From Hyaloperonospora brassicae (Eukaryota > Oomycota > Peronosporomycetes > Peronosporales > Peronosporaceae), in NCBI GenBank assembly GCA_947650285.1, contig CANTFL010000945.1, positions 86,231-150,230 of the forward strand: a stretch of DNA of 64,000 nucleotides, written 5' to 3'. This document shows, in pieces, positions 8,900 through 19,518 of the stretch. The position numbers and the translations under genes were made by a program. Each line of letters starts with the position of its first letter. Within the stretch, counting starts at the first letter, position 1. Below the pieces are notes generated by a model. It searched no databases. It was not told the origin of the DNA and saw only the letters and a list, made by a program, of their open reading frames with translations.

Positions 8900-10560
8900 T
8901 TAGTCAGGTCTATGTGACAGCGCATCAGCCAAAGCATAATGCTTTCCCGGCTTCGACTTCACCTCGAAGTTATACCTGGCAAAAAAGAAAGAGAGCCAAC
9001 GAGCCATTCTCTGAGAGAGATGAGGCGTCTGGGTCACAGTGCGTAGTGAAGCATGATCTGTATAGATCACAAACGTCGTAGAGCCAAGCATATGGGCTCC
9101 ATATTTGACGAGAGCATACTTCATTGCAAGCAGCTCTTTGTCATGAACTGGATAGTTCTTTTCAGCAGCTTTCATCTGGTGGGACTCAAACGCAATGACG
9201 CGTTCCCATCAATCAGCTTCTGGTTCCAACACAGCACTGCCTATGGCAAAGTCAGATGCGTCACAGAAGACATTTAAAGGCCAATCAGGATAGGTCAAAG
9301 CCAGGATTGACACATGAAGAAGACTCTCCTTAACTTCTTGAAAGCATCATGCTCGGTGCTAGTTCAGCGCCACTCCACATCCTTTTTAAGGTGATTGGAT
9401 AATGGCCGAGCTATTTCTGCGTAATTCTCACTGTACTTGTGCAATTAATTTGCAGGCTAAGCCACTTACATAAGTCCTTTTGATTCTTAGAAACCGTTCA
9501 ATCAACTATGGCTTTCACCTTAGCGGGATACGCTCGAAGGCCTCGCTTCCCAAAAAAGCACCCTAAAAAGGGAATCTCTTCTGCACCAAAGATGCACTTA
9601 AAGGCATTGGCGTAAAGCTTATTTGTGCGCATGCAATCGAGCACTGCTCGTAAATAATGAATGTGATTATCCACATCTAACCGACCGTTCATAACACAAC
9701 TATGGACGAAGATGTCATAGAAGTACGGCTGTGTATGGCCTCGATGAGGTCTGAGCAATTGCGTTGCAAGATAATTGAATGTAGCCGGGGCATTTGATAA
9801 CCCTTGCGGCATCACAAGCCACTCCCAGAGATTTATGCCTTGTGACCCCTCAGACCTCCCGGGGGTGATCTGTGAGTACCGCGGCTCGGTTTGAACTCGC
9901 CAGGGGCCCACACCCCTCATTACACTATGGGGCTTTTCGGATAGTAGGGCCTCCAGCCCACCCAACTATCACACTCCCTTCGGTGCGGGTTGGCAGGGCG
10001 GCCACCCATTGGGTGGTTGCTCGTCATATTTGTTAGCCTATCTCCGGCGCCCTGTAATCGAACCCCCCTCCAGGATATCGATCCAGGTACCTCCCGGTCC
10101 CAGCTCCAGCGGTCTACCACTCGGCCACTGGGGTCGGTCAAGCCACGCCCAGAGCATACCTCTTAAAGTGCTGACCGGTGTTAGTGGAATATCACTCTAT
10201 CGCATGGGCAGTTGATAATAACCATCGACTAAGTCGAGCGAACTGTACATTGTACATTCCACTATATTGTTCTGAACAACATACTTTCTATAGATGTGTG
10301 TCTGAACCGGGATGGCGGCCGCATTAGGCTTATTGTAAGAATGAAAAATGCGTCACTTTCCACTTTCTTTCTGACACAAATGTCGATATATAATGGAGAG
10401 ATTTGCCTTCATGACCCATTACCTTCGCGTGCTTTACACGAAAGAAGTCGTCAATGACGCCACATTGTTCCTTCGGTAAATTCCACTGCCGTGTTACACG
10501 GTATTTAGTTCCAGGAACCAAGTCAATTTCATGACGTACACCTCTATCTCAGCGTAAGAA
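8900..10560 (-). pseudogene. Gypsy-1 reverse transcriptase and RNase H, degenerate
   Basis: RNase H is seen at 8900-9175 (NYPVHDKELLAMKYAL, YTDHASLRT, ADALSHRPD). RT is seen at 9498-9840 (WEWLVMPQGLSNAPATFN, then YFYDIFVHS) and its start at 10330-10521 (RQWNLPKEQCGVIDDFF). The catalytic YxDD box at 9714-9725 reads YFYD, a lost Asp. A SINE has split the gene just before WEWL. Together these would have copied element RNA into DNA; here they are dead. Confidence 0.85.
9831..10138 (-). mobile_element. tRNA-derived SINE inserted in Gypsy-1 RT
   Basis: A 308-base insertion lies between direct repeats of 16 bases, CAAGCCAC[T/G]CCCAGAG, at 9815-9830 and 10139-10154, one mismatch. Gypsy-3 has a single uninterrupted copy of this site near 31140. 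On the minus strand the head holds an RNA polymerase III A box (TGGCCGAGTGGTAGACCGC, 10111-10130) and B box (GGTTCGATTAC, 10053-10064). The rest is unrelated to a tRNA and the 3' end reads GGCATAAAT. Such SINEs are known in Phytophthora. They are moved by LINE machinery. Confidence 0.85.
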
Positions 10561-10589
10561 GGACGGGTGGATGTGACACACCACTTCCT

Positions 10590-11865
10590 GAAACTCCTTT
10601 ACCGAACGATTGAACGGATCCAAAGATACTTTAGTATAGAAGATCCACTACGCGCACTAAGTGTCTCTTTCGTTTCATCAAGTACGGACTCGTCCAAACA
10701 CGAGGATGAATTCAACTCAATATCAGATCGAATGACCATTAGGTCGGATAACTTTCCCGCCTTCAAGCCTTCGATAAATTCGATATCAGGCATCTCTTCT
10801 AGCTCAAATAGAGCATCCTGGAATTAAAGGTCTCAAGAGTAATGTTACCATCAAAATAGCCAGTGATTCCGTTGACAAGTTCATATACTATATTGTTACT
10901 ATTATAACACTAGGTGACGTTCTGGGCGTTTAGCGCTTAACAGTTGCCACCCGACGCCGGAATTGTCTCCCTAAGGATACCTTACGAGGCCAATACAGTA
11001 GGGTCCCTATGGTTGCTTTTACCTTAGAATGCTCCATACGACAGCTCATGTCTTGAGCGACATCTGGTGAATAGTTACGTAACTCGAACACTTCACCCAG
11101 TGTATTGAAACGTGCCACGTTGCGTACTTTATGTGGGCCTAGCCATTAATGCTTCGGCATTTCGCCAATCTTGTCAATGCTGAAATTCAGAGAGGTGCCA
11201 TCACGGCCGTTCTCACTCGGTGGAATTTCACCTCTCACCTCACTCACACCAGTGAAAGTCATTCTTAATAACTTGACCCTAGTCCAACCATGACTTCATG
11301 CTGCAGTAATTCGTTACCACAACGTATACCACTCGACGAAGTACGTAATGCCTCACTTACAGCAAACAAATTACGTCCAAACTTCATGTCATAGACATTG
11401 TAGTCAATTATCTCGGACATACCAATGTTCAACACGCCGACATCTTCCGTCAAACTCTCACGCCAAGAGTGCTTTTTGCCTAGCAAAGGTGGGTTCATGA
11501 CTCTCCAAAGCTTCACTAGAAACATTGTGCTTTGCGCCTAAGGTCTTAGACCTCCAGTCAATTCATCGATCATGACGTTCAAGTCAGTCCATTCAGATGA
11601 GATCGTATCTCTAATTCTAATTGAAGACAAGACAGCGTTCAATGATGTTAAAGTTCATAAGCTTCACACCTAAGTTCAACGGAAATATAGGTACAGTGAC
11701 GCGACTACGAGGCGCTAAACGAATGGTGATTGAATCACCCTCATGCGCTTCAAGCTCTCCATCATATTGCTTATTTCCTCAAGGTAACGACGTCGAGCAT
11801 TATTGCATGATGCTTCTGAATCCAATCAAGTTTACTAATACTTGTCAACGCCCTCCAATGTCAAC
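10590..11865 (-). pseudogene. Gypsy-1 protease and linker, degenerate
   Basis: Short fragments at 10599-10793, 10930-11118 and 11265-11525 align with the linker of Gypsy-3 (31503-32141 and 32113-32454), and the stretch to about 11865 matches its protease region. No protease active site is legible. The region is too broken to reconstruct and I define it by position and by similarity to Gypsy-3. Confidence 0.6.
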
Positions 11866-13113
11866 TCAGCGACCAACAAGACAGGCTTGTATCCACGCTG
11901 TGTGGTGACTGGCACAGGGGTTGTTACGGCTGAACTCTGATTTGCTCAACTTCCTATAGAAACAACAGAATCTAGCTCTCCCCAGTAGGGCCCCCGCACC
12001 CTCTTCGAATCGACGTTTCCCGTGCCATACCATATTTATGGTTGGGGCGGGGTTTCGACTCATATGAGTTCGGCTCTGCTTCCGCAAAGTACAAGTGGGA
12101 CGCAAGTATCTAGTGCTTCCACACTTATAACAACGTCTCACTTCCTGTTGTTGCCTCGCAAGCTAAATTTCAGCTCCACCTTCCTATTCATCATCGCTGA
12201 CGTCCATTGTTTCAGGCTTGCAGTAAGCCTGAGTGTTTGTTGAGGTTGCCCTCGCAAAGCTGGGGTTGTACCCATTCCAACCAAGTCTGTCCGACTTGAA
12301 GTTATTCTCAGCATTCCACGCTATGCTTGCAGCCTCCGTAAAAGTAAAGATATGGACGAAAGTCTTCGGTTCTGGCCACGCCAGTGCGAAGACTTCCATG
12401 AACACAGTCACATAGACTGTCCTAGGGAGCGGATCAGACTTGATATCAGCCAATAAAGATCTCAACTCTCGGACATAGTCTGTTAGCTCATTCTTACCCT
12501 GACAGGTAGATGAGAAGCGTGAGAGCACGCGATACGCCTGGTTGTGCGGCGAGATTGCACATCGTGCCTTTTTTGTAGTTTATATTTATGTACATATTAT
12601 TAGAGATTTATAATATGGTTCTTATATAATTCTAATAGAGGCTTTATGGAAACTCCCGAAAAGTCTAACTTGAGCGAATCTCATGTGGAAAACGCCAAGT
12701 AGATGGACGTACTACACTTCAGAGCCCATCTCAAGCTTCCATCGAGATGGCCAGCGAGACTCGCTGATACTCAAGTGATATTAGGATAGATCTCATGTCC
12801 ATCTAACACTTAAGGATCCGGGGATCAGATTTTCTCCCTACTTCTCGGAGTGATGTTCGATGTCAACCCTGAAGTGAAGAGTCTTAGCCTCTTCGGCTGG
12901 CATTGCCACAAAGCGTGTTGGCATATCCGACGCTAATTGGTTATAAACCTACTTTAGAACGGCCGTTTCATACTGCAGGAAGGTCTCGACATGTGCATTT
13001 ATCACATCGGGACCTTGCGCAGCTAGAAACTCCACATATTTGTGGCCCACGGCCGCGGTCAGCTTATCAAGCGCGACCTTTTGGGCCTCAGTGAAGGGTG
13101 TGGATTGTTCCAT
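11866..13113 (-). pseudogene. Gypsy-1 gag, degenerate
   Basis: The C-terminal part holds a zinc knuckle, CYKCGSTRYLRPTC (near 12090-12135), with the usual His replaced by Tyr. The capsid part is seen at 12184-12528 and matches the Gypsy-3 gag (RFSSTCQGKNELTDYVRELR). The start codon equivalent is ATG 13113. An AT-rich insertion of about 105 bases (12566-12672) and frameshifts break the N-terminal half. Gag would form the virus-like particle that packages element RNA. Confidence 0.75.
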
Positions 13114-13171
13114 TCCCACAGAGGATCAATCGTAAAACCTCAGGCGAAGATTAGATACAATTGCTACCGAA

Positions 13172-13647
13172 TGTAGCGAAGCTGCACAGCTCCTAAAGTT
13201 AATGGAAGAAGTTAACGCTGTACAAGCGACTTCGGTTCAAGAAATTAGACATAGAGATTCAACAGGCTCGAGGAGCTTACGATTCCTGTTCTAGGAATTC
13301 AAACGATTCAAAAAATCACAGTACAGAGTGCTCTAAGAGTGGCTGCCTTAACAAGGCATTGCTATACTCTTCAAGATCCAAGACGCCTCAGGGTGGCAAG
13401 TGTCTTTACGGATAAAGATGGGCAGTGAACTGTATTTGTTTGTATGTTATAGGTAACCATAATGGAAGTACTTGATCTCGACATTTATGTTCTGATCAAT
13501 ACCTCTCGCAGGATCTCGTAATCAGTATTTGACATACATCGGTATTGAACGACTAATACGGTGTTCTAATATTATTTTAAATGGGATCTAGCCCCTTGTG
13601 TGCACCACACCTATTATCGAATTTCAGGCGACGCGTAATCCCGTTAA
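13172..13647 (-). repeat. Gypsy-1 right (5') LTR
   Basis: It begins TGTAGCG and ends near CCCGTTA, about 476 bases, and aligns with the Gypsy-3 right LTR (34101-34636). Just before it, read on the minus strand, lies a mutated primer-binding site CGGTAGCA where Gypsy-3 has TGGTAGCA. Confidence 0.75.
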
Positions 13648-14326
13648 AATGATGATCTCTGTAGTTTAAGGATACTCCGACAGCGATAAAGTATATTGCC
13701 GAAGAAGTCAGGAGCGATCGCGTGCGTGTGAGCTGCTACGCGGGCCTCAAATACATCTCTTCTATTCGTAAAACAACAAATTGAAGAAGAAGCGGTCGTA
13801 AACATGACAGAGAAATATTTACGGACCGGTCAAAAAGAAACTAGACAAAAGGTTGTTGAAGAAGATGACGATGCGCGTAACTGCGACAACAATTCCGGAA
13901 GTAAACAGTTTTTGACTGCTTGGTCGTTTAAGATAGAATTTGGAAATACTTCTTACAAGCAGCAGAGTCGGTCACGATCGCGGAATGGGCATTAAAAGAG
14001 ATCGCGTATCAGAAAACGTCTGGACGGTGCATACTTTGTTGGGGAATAGTACTAATGTTACTGACAATATATGAGTCGACCTCGACTATTTGTCAAACTC
14101 TTTAACTGAAAATATCGGTCGGCCCCAAATCGATCTTTACTGCATGATCTCACCAAAGTGAAGTAAAAGTTTTGTTGCTTTATGACCAGGAAGTGATCGG
14201 CAACAGCATCGTATTTATCGACATCTGGATGTACACACTCGTACTCCTTACATTGGCAACACTTGCGCGTAAATAAAGCACGGATCTTCTATATTTACTA
14301 TAATCGAAGAAATTGCACACTAAGCT
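13648..14326. other. Spacer without recognised gene
   Basis: Only short open frames are present. The one at 13804-13995 (63 codons) is rich in charged residues but shows no domain. No repeat structure is apparent. Confidence 0.4.
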
Positions 14327-14798
14327 TGTAACGGAGTGAGCCCGTTACATAAAAATTGGTACGAAAGTACTCATTTTTGAGCGTTATCTATTTTGATAAT
14401 ATTCTATCAACATCAACCGAGAAAAACGATGTTGTCGGAGTATCACCCCAAAGGGTAATATCCGTGGAGGAGTCCACGTCTTGATTGATGTACCGTGTAC
14501 ATCAACCCAGTTATCCAACAATCGTTGCTGGACGCGCGCAAGGGGTGGTGGACAGAAGACCCACATAGTGGACAGTAGTTTAATATAGTTAGATAAAGAC
14601 AAAAGATGATTTAGCAAGAAACATAAATATATTAAATAACAGTTCTACTTTTCCCTCAAGACAGAGCTTTCGGGTTCGGTATTGTCTTGGTCGCGCTTCC
14701 TCACGCCACGTGTACGTGACGTCGGGCGTACGCACCGTTGTATTGTTATCAATACAAGGCCTTGCTCAGCTTTTTGAGCAAGAGCGTGCCCCGTTACA
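14327..14798 (+). repeat. Solo LTR of the Gypsy-2 type, opposite orientation
   Basis: It starts TGTAACGG and ends CCCCGTTACA, 472 bases. Its reverse complement aligns in patches with the LTRs at 15979-16370 and 23259-23742, sharing the GTAGAACTG, TTGCGCGCGTC and GGTTGATG segments. Flanking five-base sequences are AAGCT and AATCT, a near-perfect target duplication. No internal element sequence is attached on either side, so it is most likely left by recombination between two LTRs. Confidence 0.7.
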
Positions 14799-15978
14799 AA
14801 TCTTGCCACTCCAACGATGTGAAGTCAAAAGAGCCGAGACTTGTGCATCGAGTAGGCACAGTTTGTAGCTGCAATATCGTGGCGTCTATGTGCAGGCCAA
14901 GAGCTCGCTTGGTTTACAAAGGCTGGATTTACTTTCATCACCTGTGTGAGTAGCGGTGCTTCGGATACTTTTGCGTTTATTTCATCAACCAAGTCCTAGA
15001 TCCGTGACCTTCAGGCCAGTATGTCAGTCTATGCTAATGAGATCCCGTCTTACAATGTAGTAGGTTAGCAGGTATTGCTATTAGAAGAGGTGGTTGCTTG
15101 TAGCGGACAAGGAAGCTGCTGACAGCTTCAGCTTGCCAAATCGTCAACTTCCCGTAATGCTCTTTTATAAAAAGACGGCTTGACCCTTTGTACTCATGGG
15201 CTGCACTCTATCACGCTTCGACTCCATTCATCATAGTCTCCGGGGCATTCTCGCTCAGAAAGAAGCAGCACCAGGCAGCAATTTTGTCCATTTGAGATGG
15301 TCTGAAGCTGGCGAACTCTCAAGGTTTTGATCGCTTACGGCACCTCGGTCACATATGAGGAAAATTTGTTTTTCGATAATCGAAGACTGCATCGAATGAG
15401 CGTGACTTTGGCCGTAGGCATACTTTTGATCAGTATCCCAGCAAGTGACCTCCAAAAAGGTGATAGTAAGTGTGACCCGTGATTAACAAAAGAGCCATGT
15501 TGTGGATTTCACAACGCACAAAGAAGCGGGCAAATATTCAGCCAATGACAAGTGCATTCTTTATGTTATGTCTGCTTCCAAAACATATCTCGATGCTCGA
15601 ACCATCTCGATATAACGCTATATTCCTATACCTAAAGCACCCGTGCTTATATCATGCAGTGGGTGCCGGCTTGTATCATGCACCAGGTAGAAGTTGCCAG
15701 TCACGAAACCATCAGCTGCGACATCGTGCAACTAATTGCGAGCAACCATACCTCACCTCTAGGTACGTTGACATCCATGACGGGCACTCATCAAAGGTGG
15801 GAAAGCTCTCTATCATATTAGGCTTGTGCTGCCGAACGATGTCAACGCATGCCAGTGGATATATATTCCTGATTCTAAGCAAGTGCAAACGTGGCATATC
15901 AACGATTCCAAGGTAGAGACTTCCATCGCATTCGACGCATGTGCCTCGGCTTCGAAGGCTTATTTACAAAGGCCGAAA
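14799..15978. other. Spacer without recognised gene
   Basis: About 1.2 kb. The longest open frame (15479-15916, plus, 145 codons) has no recognisable domain and an irregular composition; I do not call it a gene. The short motif TTTACAAAGGC occurs at both 14915 and 15963, perhaps from an old element end. Confidence 0.4.
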
Positions 15979-16370
15979 TGAAACAGGCACACCCTTGCGT
16001 GAACTTAACGCAAGGGTTTCGGTGCCCCGACAGACGTACACAAGGCAAGCGAGGAAGCGTAGGTAAGGTAAAAGTAGAACTGTTATATTAATATAATTAA
16101 GTCTTTAAACTACTGTCTCTTCGTTTGACTTAGTTTAACTATACTAATATAACTGAGTGTATGATGACGTCTCGTCACCACTCATTGCGCGCGTCTTGCG
16201 GCGATTGGTGGGTTGATGTCATCAAGATATCAACCAATGAACAGACGCTTTGGTCGACTCTTCAATACCACCACTATTGGTGATATTATTAAAAGAATAT
16301 TCAACTTAATATTCTGTATTTTCATTATCTCTCAAATGACAATATCCATGTAACGTGCTGCCCCGTTACA
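15979..16370 (-). repeat. Gypsy-2 left (3') LTR and polypurine tract
   Basis: It begins TGAAACAGGCAC, a degenerate form of TGTAACGGGGCAC, and ends CCCCGTTACA at 16370. It is followed by TCACCCCCCTT (16371-16381), which is the polypurine tract on the minus strand. It is about 90 bases shorter than the right LTR. A hairpin (CCCTTGCGT with ACGCAAGGG) follows the start; the other LTRs have different hairpins at the same place. Confidence 0.75.
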
Positions 16371-16500
16371 TCACCCCCCTTAACTGATAGTCACCGTGTG
16401 ACTATCAAAAATATGGCGGCCACCCGTTGGTCACCATTGGGACAGGGAGAATTTGTTGGGTCCGTTCCATTCACTTTCCGCTTGACCTCGCATAGTTAAC

Positions 16501-18110
16501 ATGTCTATGCGAGGTGACGCAAGACCTACACAGCCCGGTGCTGTGCCAGCCTCTGCGGCAGACGATTCGTCGTCTGCTGCTCCTTCTTCGCCTGCAGCAA
16601 CAGGTGCTGCAGGTGCACGCGGAACCTCACCGCGTGCGCATGATGACCCCGACATTGAGGTCATCTATTCTGGTGAGTCAGACGTGTCAGACTCGGGCAA
16701 TGCTCCAGAGGCGTCTCGCTCATCGGCGACGCCTCAGTATTCGCCAAGACCACTGCCGAACGAACGGACTCGTGATTTGCATCACAGTCTGTTCGGCAGT
16801 GATGATGAATGTGATCAGGGTGGTGAGGAATATTATTCCTTACCACCGCCGACTCGTGCGTCTTCGCACGAGCGTGATGACGATGGTGCAAGCCATCGTC
16901 ATTCTGGAAGCCGTGGTACCGACAAAGATACCACTGTGAAGCGTGATGAGGTGAAGCCGTGGCGTTTGCCCGAACGGCTCATCAATAGCTTATCTCACGA
17001 GACAAACCAACACCATCGAATACCCTTATTCGATGCAACCGAGCTTCACGGCTTGAGTTCCAGCGCGAAGAACTTTCGCGCTGAAGAAGATTTTTATCTC
17101 GATGTCTTTCTTAGACATCTATGGTACAATGGGAATTAAAAGCGCGACAAAGCATCGCTTTTGTCTGCGTGGAACGCGTTCGTCCAAAACATAAAGAATT
17201 TTGGACGAGAAGGGTGGCTTGAGAAACTTGAGGCGACACGCCTCAGGTTCGAAAATCGAACTCTAACCGGTGCTAGGTACTGGTTGCACTGTTTGTCGAG
17301 TGAGGCAGACATACCTTGCCTCACATGAGGAGACTCTTGTGCGAGTTGTGTTGACAACTCGCAGCGTGCACATAGGGACGTGTATTCCCTAAGTTCGCTC
17401 TGGGGAAGGGCACACATTTCGGCTGAGATGCGTGACGCGATTGCAAACTTGCAATCCGTCTACAAGCGCCTAGGGCGCATGTTTACCGATGGGCCCGAGG
17501 AATCATAGGATGTGTCTCGTCATACTGGCGGACGAGACCTTCAACATCCATCAACAGCTGATAGCGGGGCTCCCAGATGTTCCAAGAGGGTGGATACCCC
17601 CGCCACTGGACGAGGTAGCTCGTCCTTAATCCAGAATCGTCACGGTGATTCAAAATACGCTCCACTAGAAAGCGTTGACCACCGTGAGCATCCACCAAAG
17701 AATGTGGTGGAGGAGGAAAGACCTCCTCCAGATGATTCGGTTCACCACCTCGACCCTTACGAGATGGATCGCGCAATCGATGAATTGCGCGATGGCTTGA
17801 AGCACGAGCGCGACCGGCGCTACGCTTTGACTGATACCGTGCGGAAGAACCGCAAGGATACGAGACTGATCGGGCGAGGGATCGAGTTGATTATGCCACG
17901 GCGCAGCTTCAGGTCGAGCGGGATGTCCGCTCCCTTTTCGGCGAGCTGGCGACAGCTCGCGGGGAGATATCTCGGTTGAGTTCCGAGGTATCATATCTGC
18001 GCGACCAGACGGATCGTCTGCAGCGCGAACGCAAGAACTTGATGGATGTTCTTGAACGTGGGGGCTATCTTCATCGGAAGAAGAAGGCTCGTAATGACAG
18101 TACGGCCTGA
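16501..18110 (+). pseudogene. Long antisense ORF of Gypsy-2, function unknown, with three stops and a frameshift
   Basis: On the strand opposite to pol, one frame runs from ATG 16501 to about 17850 with only three stops (TAA 17137, TGA 17326, TAG 17506), where about 21 would be expected by chance. A frameshift near 17841-17870 then leads to an open end at TGA 18108-18110. The reconstructed reading suggests roughly 535 residues. Its N-terminus is rich in Ser, Ala and acidic residues (DIEVIYSGESDVSDSG). A conserved-looking middle contains RLPERLINSLSHETNQ and LLSAWNAFVQNIKNFG. The C-terminus has heptad-spaced coiled coil (LATARGEISRLSSEVSYLRD) and a basic tail, HRKKKARN. The first 980 bases are opposite no pol domain, so it is not a shadow there; the last 630 overlap the integrase end and chromodomain. 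I recognise no family. Extra antisense ORFs between pol and the 3' LTR are known from some plant Gypsy elements. Confidence 0.65.
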
Positions 18111-19515
18111 GCCTCCCCACGTAAAACGTAGGATGCGTGCGCACCTTACGTGGCAATTCGATCGTGTTTGCATTGCCCTTGCGATGCATCAGTCGAAATG
18201 ACCCAATGTATTTCGGCAGTAGTTTACTACTGCCGACACTAGTGACTGCATGTCCAGGTAAGTTTACCGTAGACAGTAGTACTAGGTCTTTAACCTTTTA
18301 TGAAAGAACATTTGCTCTTACATTATTGTCTGCGTTCCGTTTCTGGCGGTCCACCGCGTTTGCAATGGAGTCCTGAACGAAACAGACTACCGACTCTCGA
18401 GTCAGCAGGAAGTTCTCTGCTGACTCTTTGTTTTGTCTTTCAGTGCGCTTCGTGCGCACTTCCAAAAGGTTCTTCTCTTCTTCAGCGAGGTTGTCTTCTT
18501 CCTCGCTGGAATAATCGTTGACGATGCTGAATATACCAGCATCGTCATCATCATCCGAGTCAGTAATAGCATCGCCGCTATTATTGATGCGATCTTCTTC
18601 ATCGATGTCGACTTGATCGACATCGGCATCATACGTGACGACGTTAGCGTCGACACGTGATGAGCAAGAGCCAAAACGGTTTTTGCTCGAGCGAGTCTCT
18701 CCTCCCCCTATCCAAGAGTCACACTCTAGAAGGGTGGGCACACGTGGATGGCGTAGGCCATTCACGTAAAACGGTGTGTGCTGTGTGGAAGCATGCACCG
18801 AATGATTGATGGCGAATTCCACCATGGGTAGGAATACGCTCCAACTCGGAAACGAGTGGACATATCCTCGAAGGATCTCTTCGAGGACACAGTTCGCACG
18901 TTCTGTCTGATCATCTGTTTCTGGATGGTCAGAAGTGGACATCTTCAATCGTGTTCCGAGCGTACGGAACACGGTTTGCCAAAATGCCGCCGTGAACCGA
19001 GGGTCACGGTCGGACACGAGTTCACGGGGTAACCCGTAGAGTCTAAAGACCGTGTCTAGAAAGACAAGAGCACAGCCCTGTGCCGTGATCGACTCAGGGA
19101 CAGCAGCAAGATGGACCATCTTGGCGAACCGGTCAACAAACACAAGGATACCATTATTCTTGTGAGCGTCTTCGGGAAAATCGAAGACGAAGTCCATTGA
19201 AACGGACTGCCAGCACTCTGTCGGAACAGGCAGAGGCTGCAATGGCGCACGGGATGAAGGACTAGGCTTTATCCGTTGACAAACCCCGCAAGCACGAATG
19301 TACTGGTGTACAAACTGATACTGGCGGGGCCAGTAGAAGTCACGACTTACCGGTTGGTAAGTATTTTCTCTACCACGATGGCCGCTTGTTGGGGAATCGT
19401 GAAACTCATACATGATGCGTAAACGCAAATCATGATGAGCGGGTACGACGACACGAGGCGTGCCGTCGGCAACAGCTGTATAGTACAGCAATCCGTTGCG
19501 TGTACTATACCATTC
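17483..19515 (-). pseudogene. Gypsy-2 integrase with chromodomain
   Basis: The integrase is read from 19491. It has an N-terminal zinc finger (FHDSPTSGHRG, then CGVCQR). Its core keeps all three catalytic acids: Asp in SMDFVFDFPED, Asp in SDRDPRF and Glu in DDQTERAN. A conserved FYVNGLRHPRVP segment, a long acidic insertion, and an SH3-like end (FYVGRLRPY) follow. One TAA at 18298-18300 interrupts it. A frameshift precedes the chromodomain at 17483-17776 (LVERILNHRDDSG, YLVQWRGYPPSWNIWEP), which would direct insertion to particular chromatin. The frame is continuous with RNase H upstream apart from one TGA (19519-19521). Only two nonsense codons and one shift separate it from an open pol end. 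Confidence 0.85.
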
Positions 19516-19518
19516 CGA

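Larger units (their letters stand above)
5940..13647 (-). mobile_element. Gypsy-1: degenerate chromodomain Ty3/Gypsy element
   Basis: Minus-strand order is right LTR, primer site, gag, protease linker, RT, RNase H, integrase, chromodomain, polypurine tract, left LTR, as in Ty3/Gypsy chromoviruses. All genes are broken. It is closely related to Gypsy-3: up to about 7195 the two are identical, and beyond that they differ like separate family members. A SINE sits in the RT gene, and about 105 bases of AT-rich sequence are inserted in gag near 12566-12672. The left LTR is visible for only about 200 bases, so the left limit is approximate. Confidence 0.85.

Noticed and set aside
10053..10130. tRNA gene on the minus strand
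   Set aside because: A and B boxes are present, but the sequence does not fold as a full tRNA, and it is the head of a 308-bp SINE with target duplications.
15479..15916. 145-codon plus-strand open frame
   Set aside because: No recognisable domain or promoter. It sits in spacer between decayed elements.
17665..17950. Long minus-strand frame continuing the integrase past the chromodomain start
   Set aside because: The true frame changes here to the one reading PPPPHSLVDAHGGQRF into the chromodomain. The remaining open stretch is an out-of-frame by-product, possibly helped by the antisense ORF.
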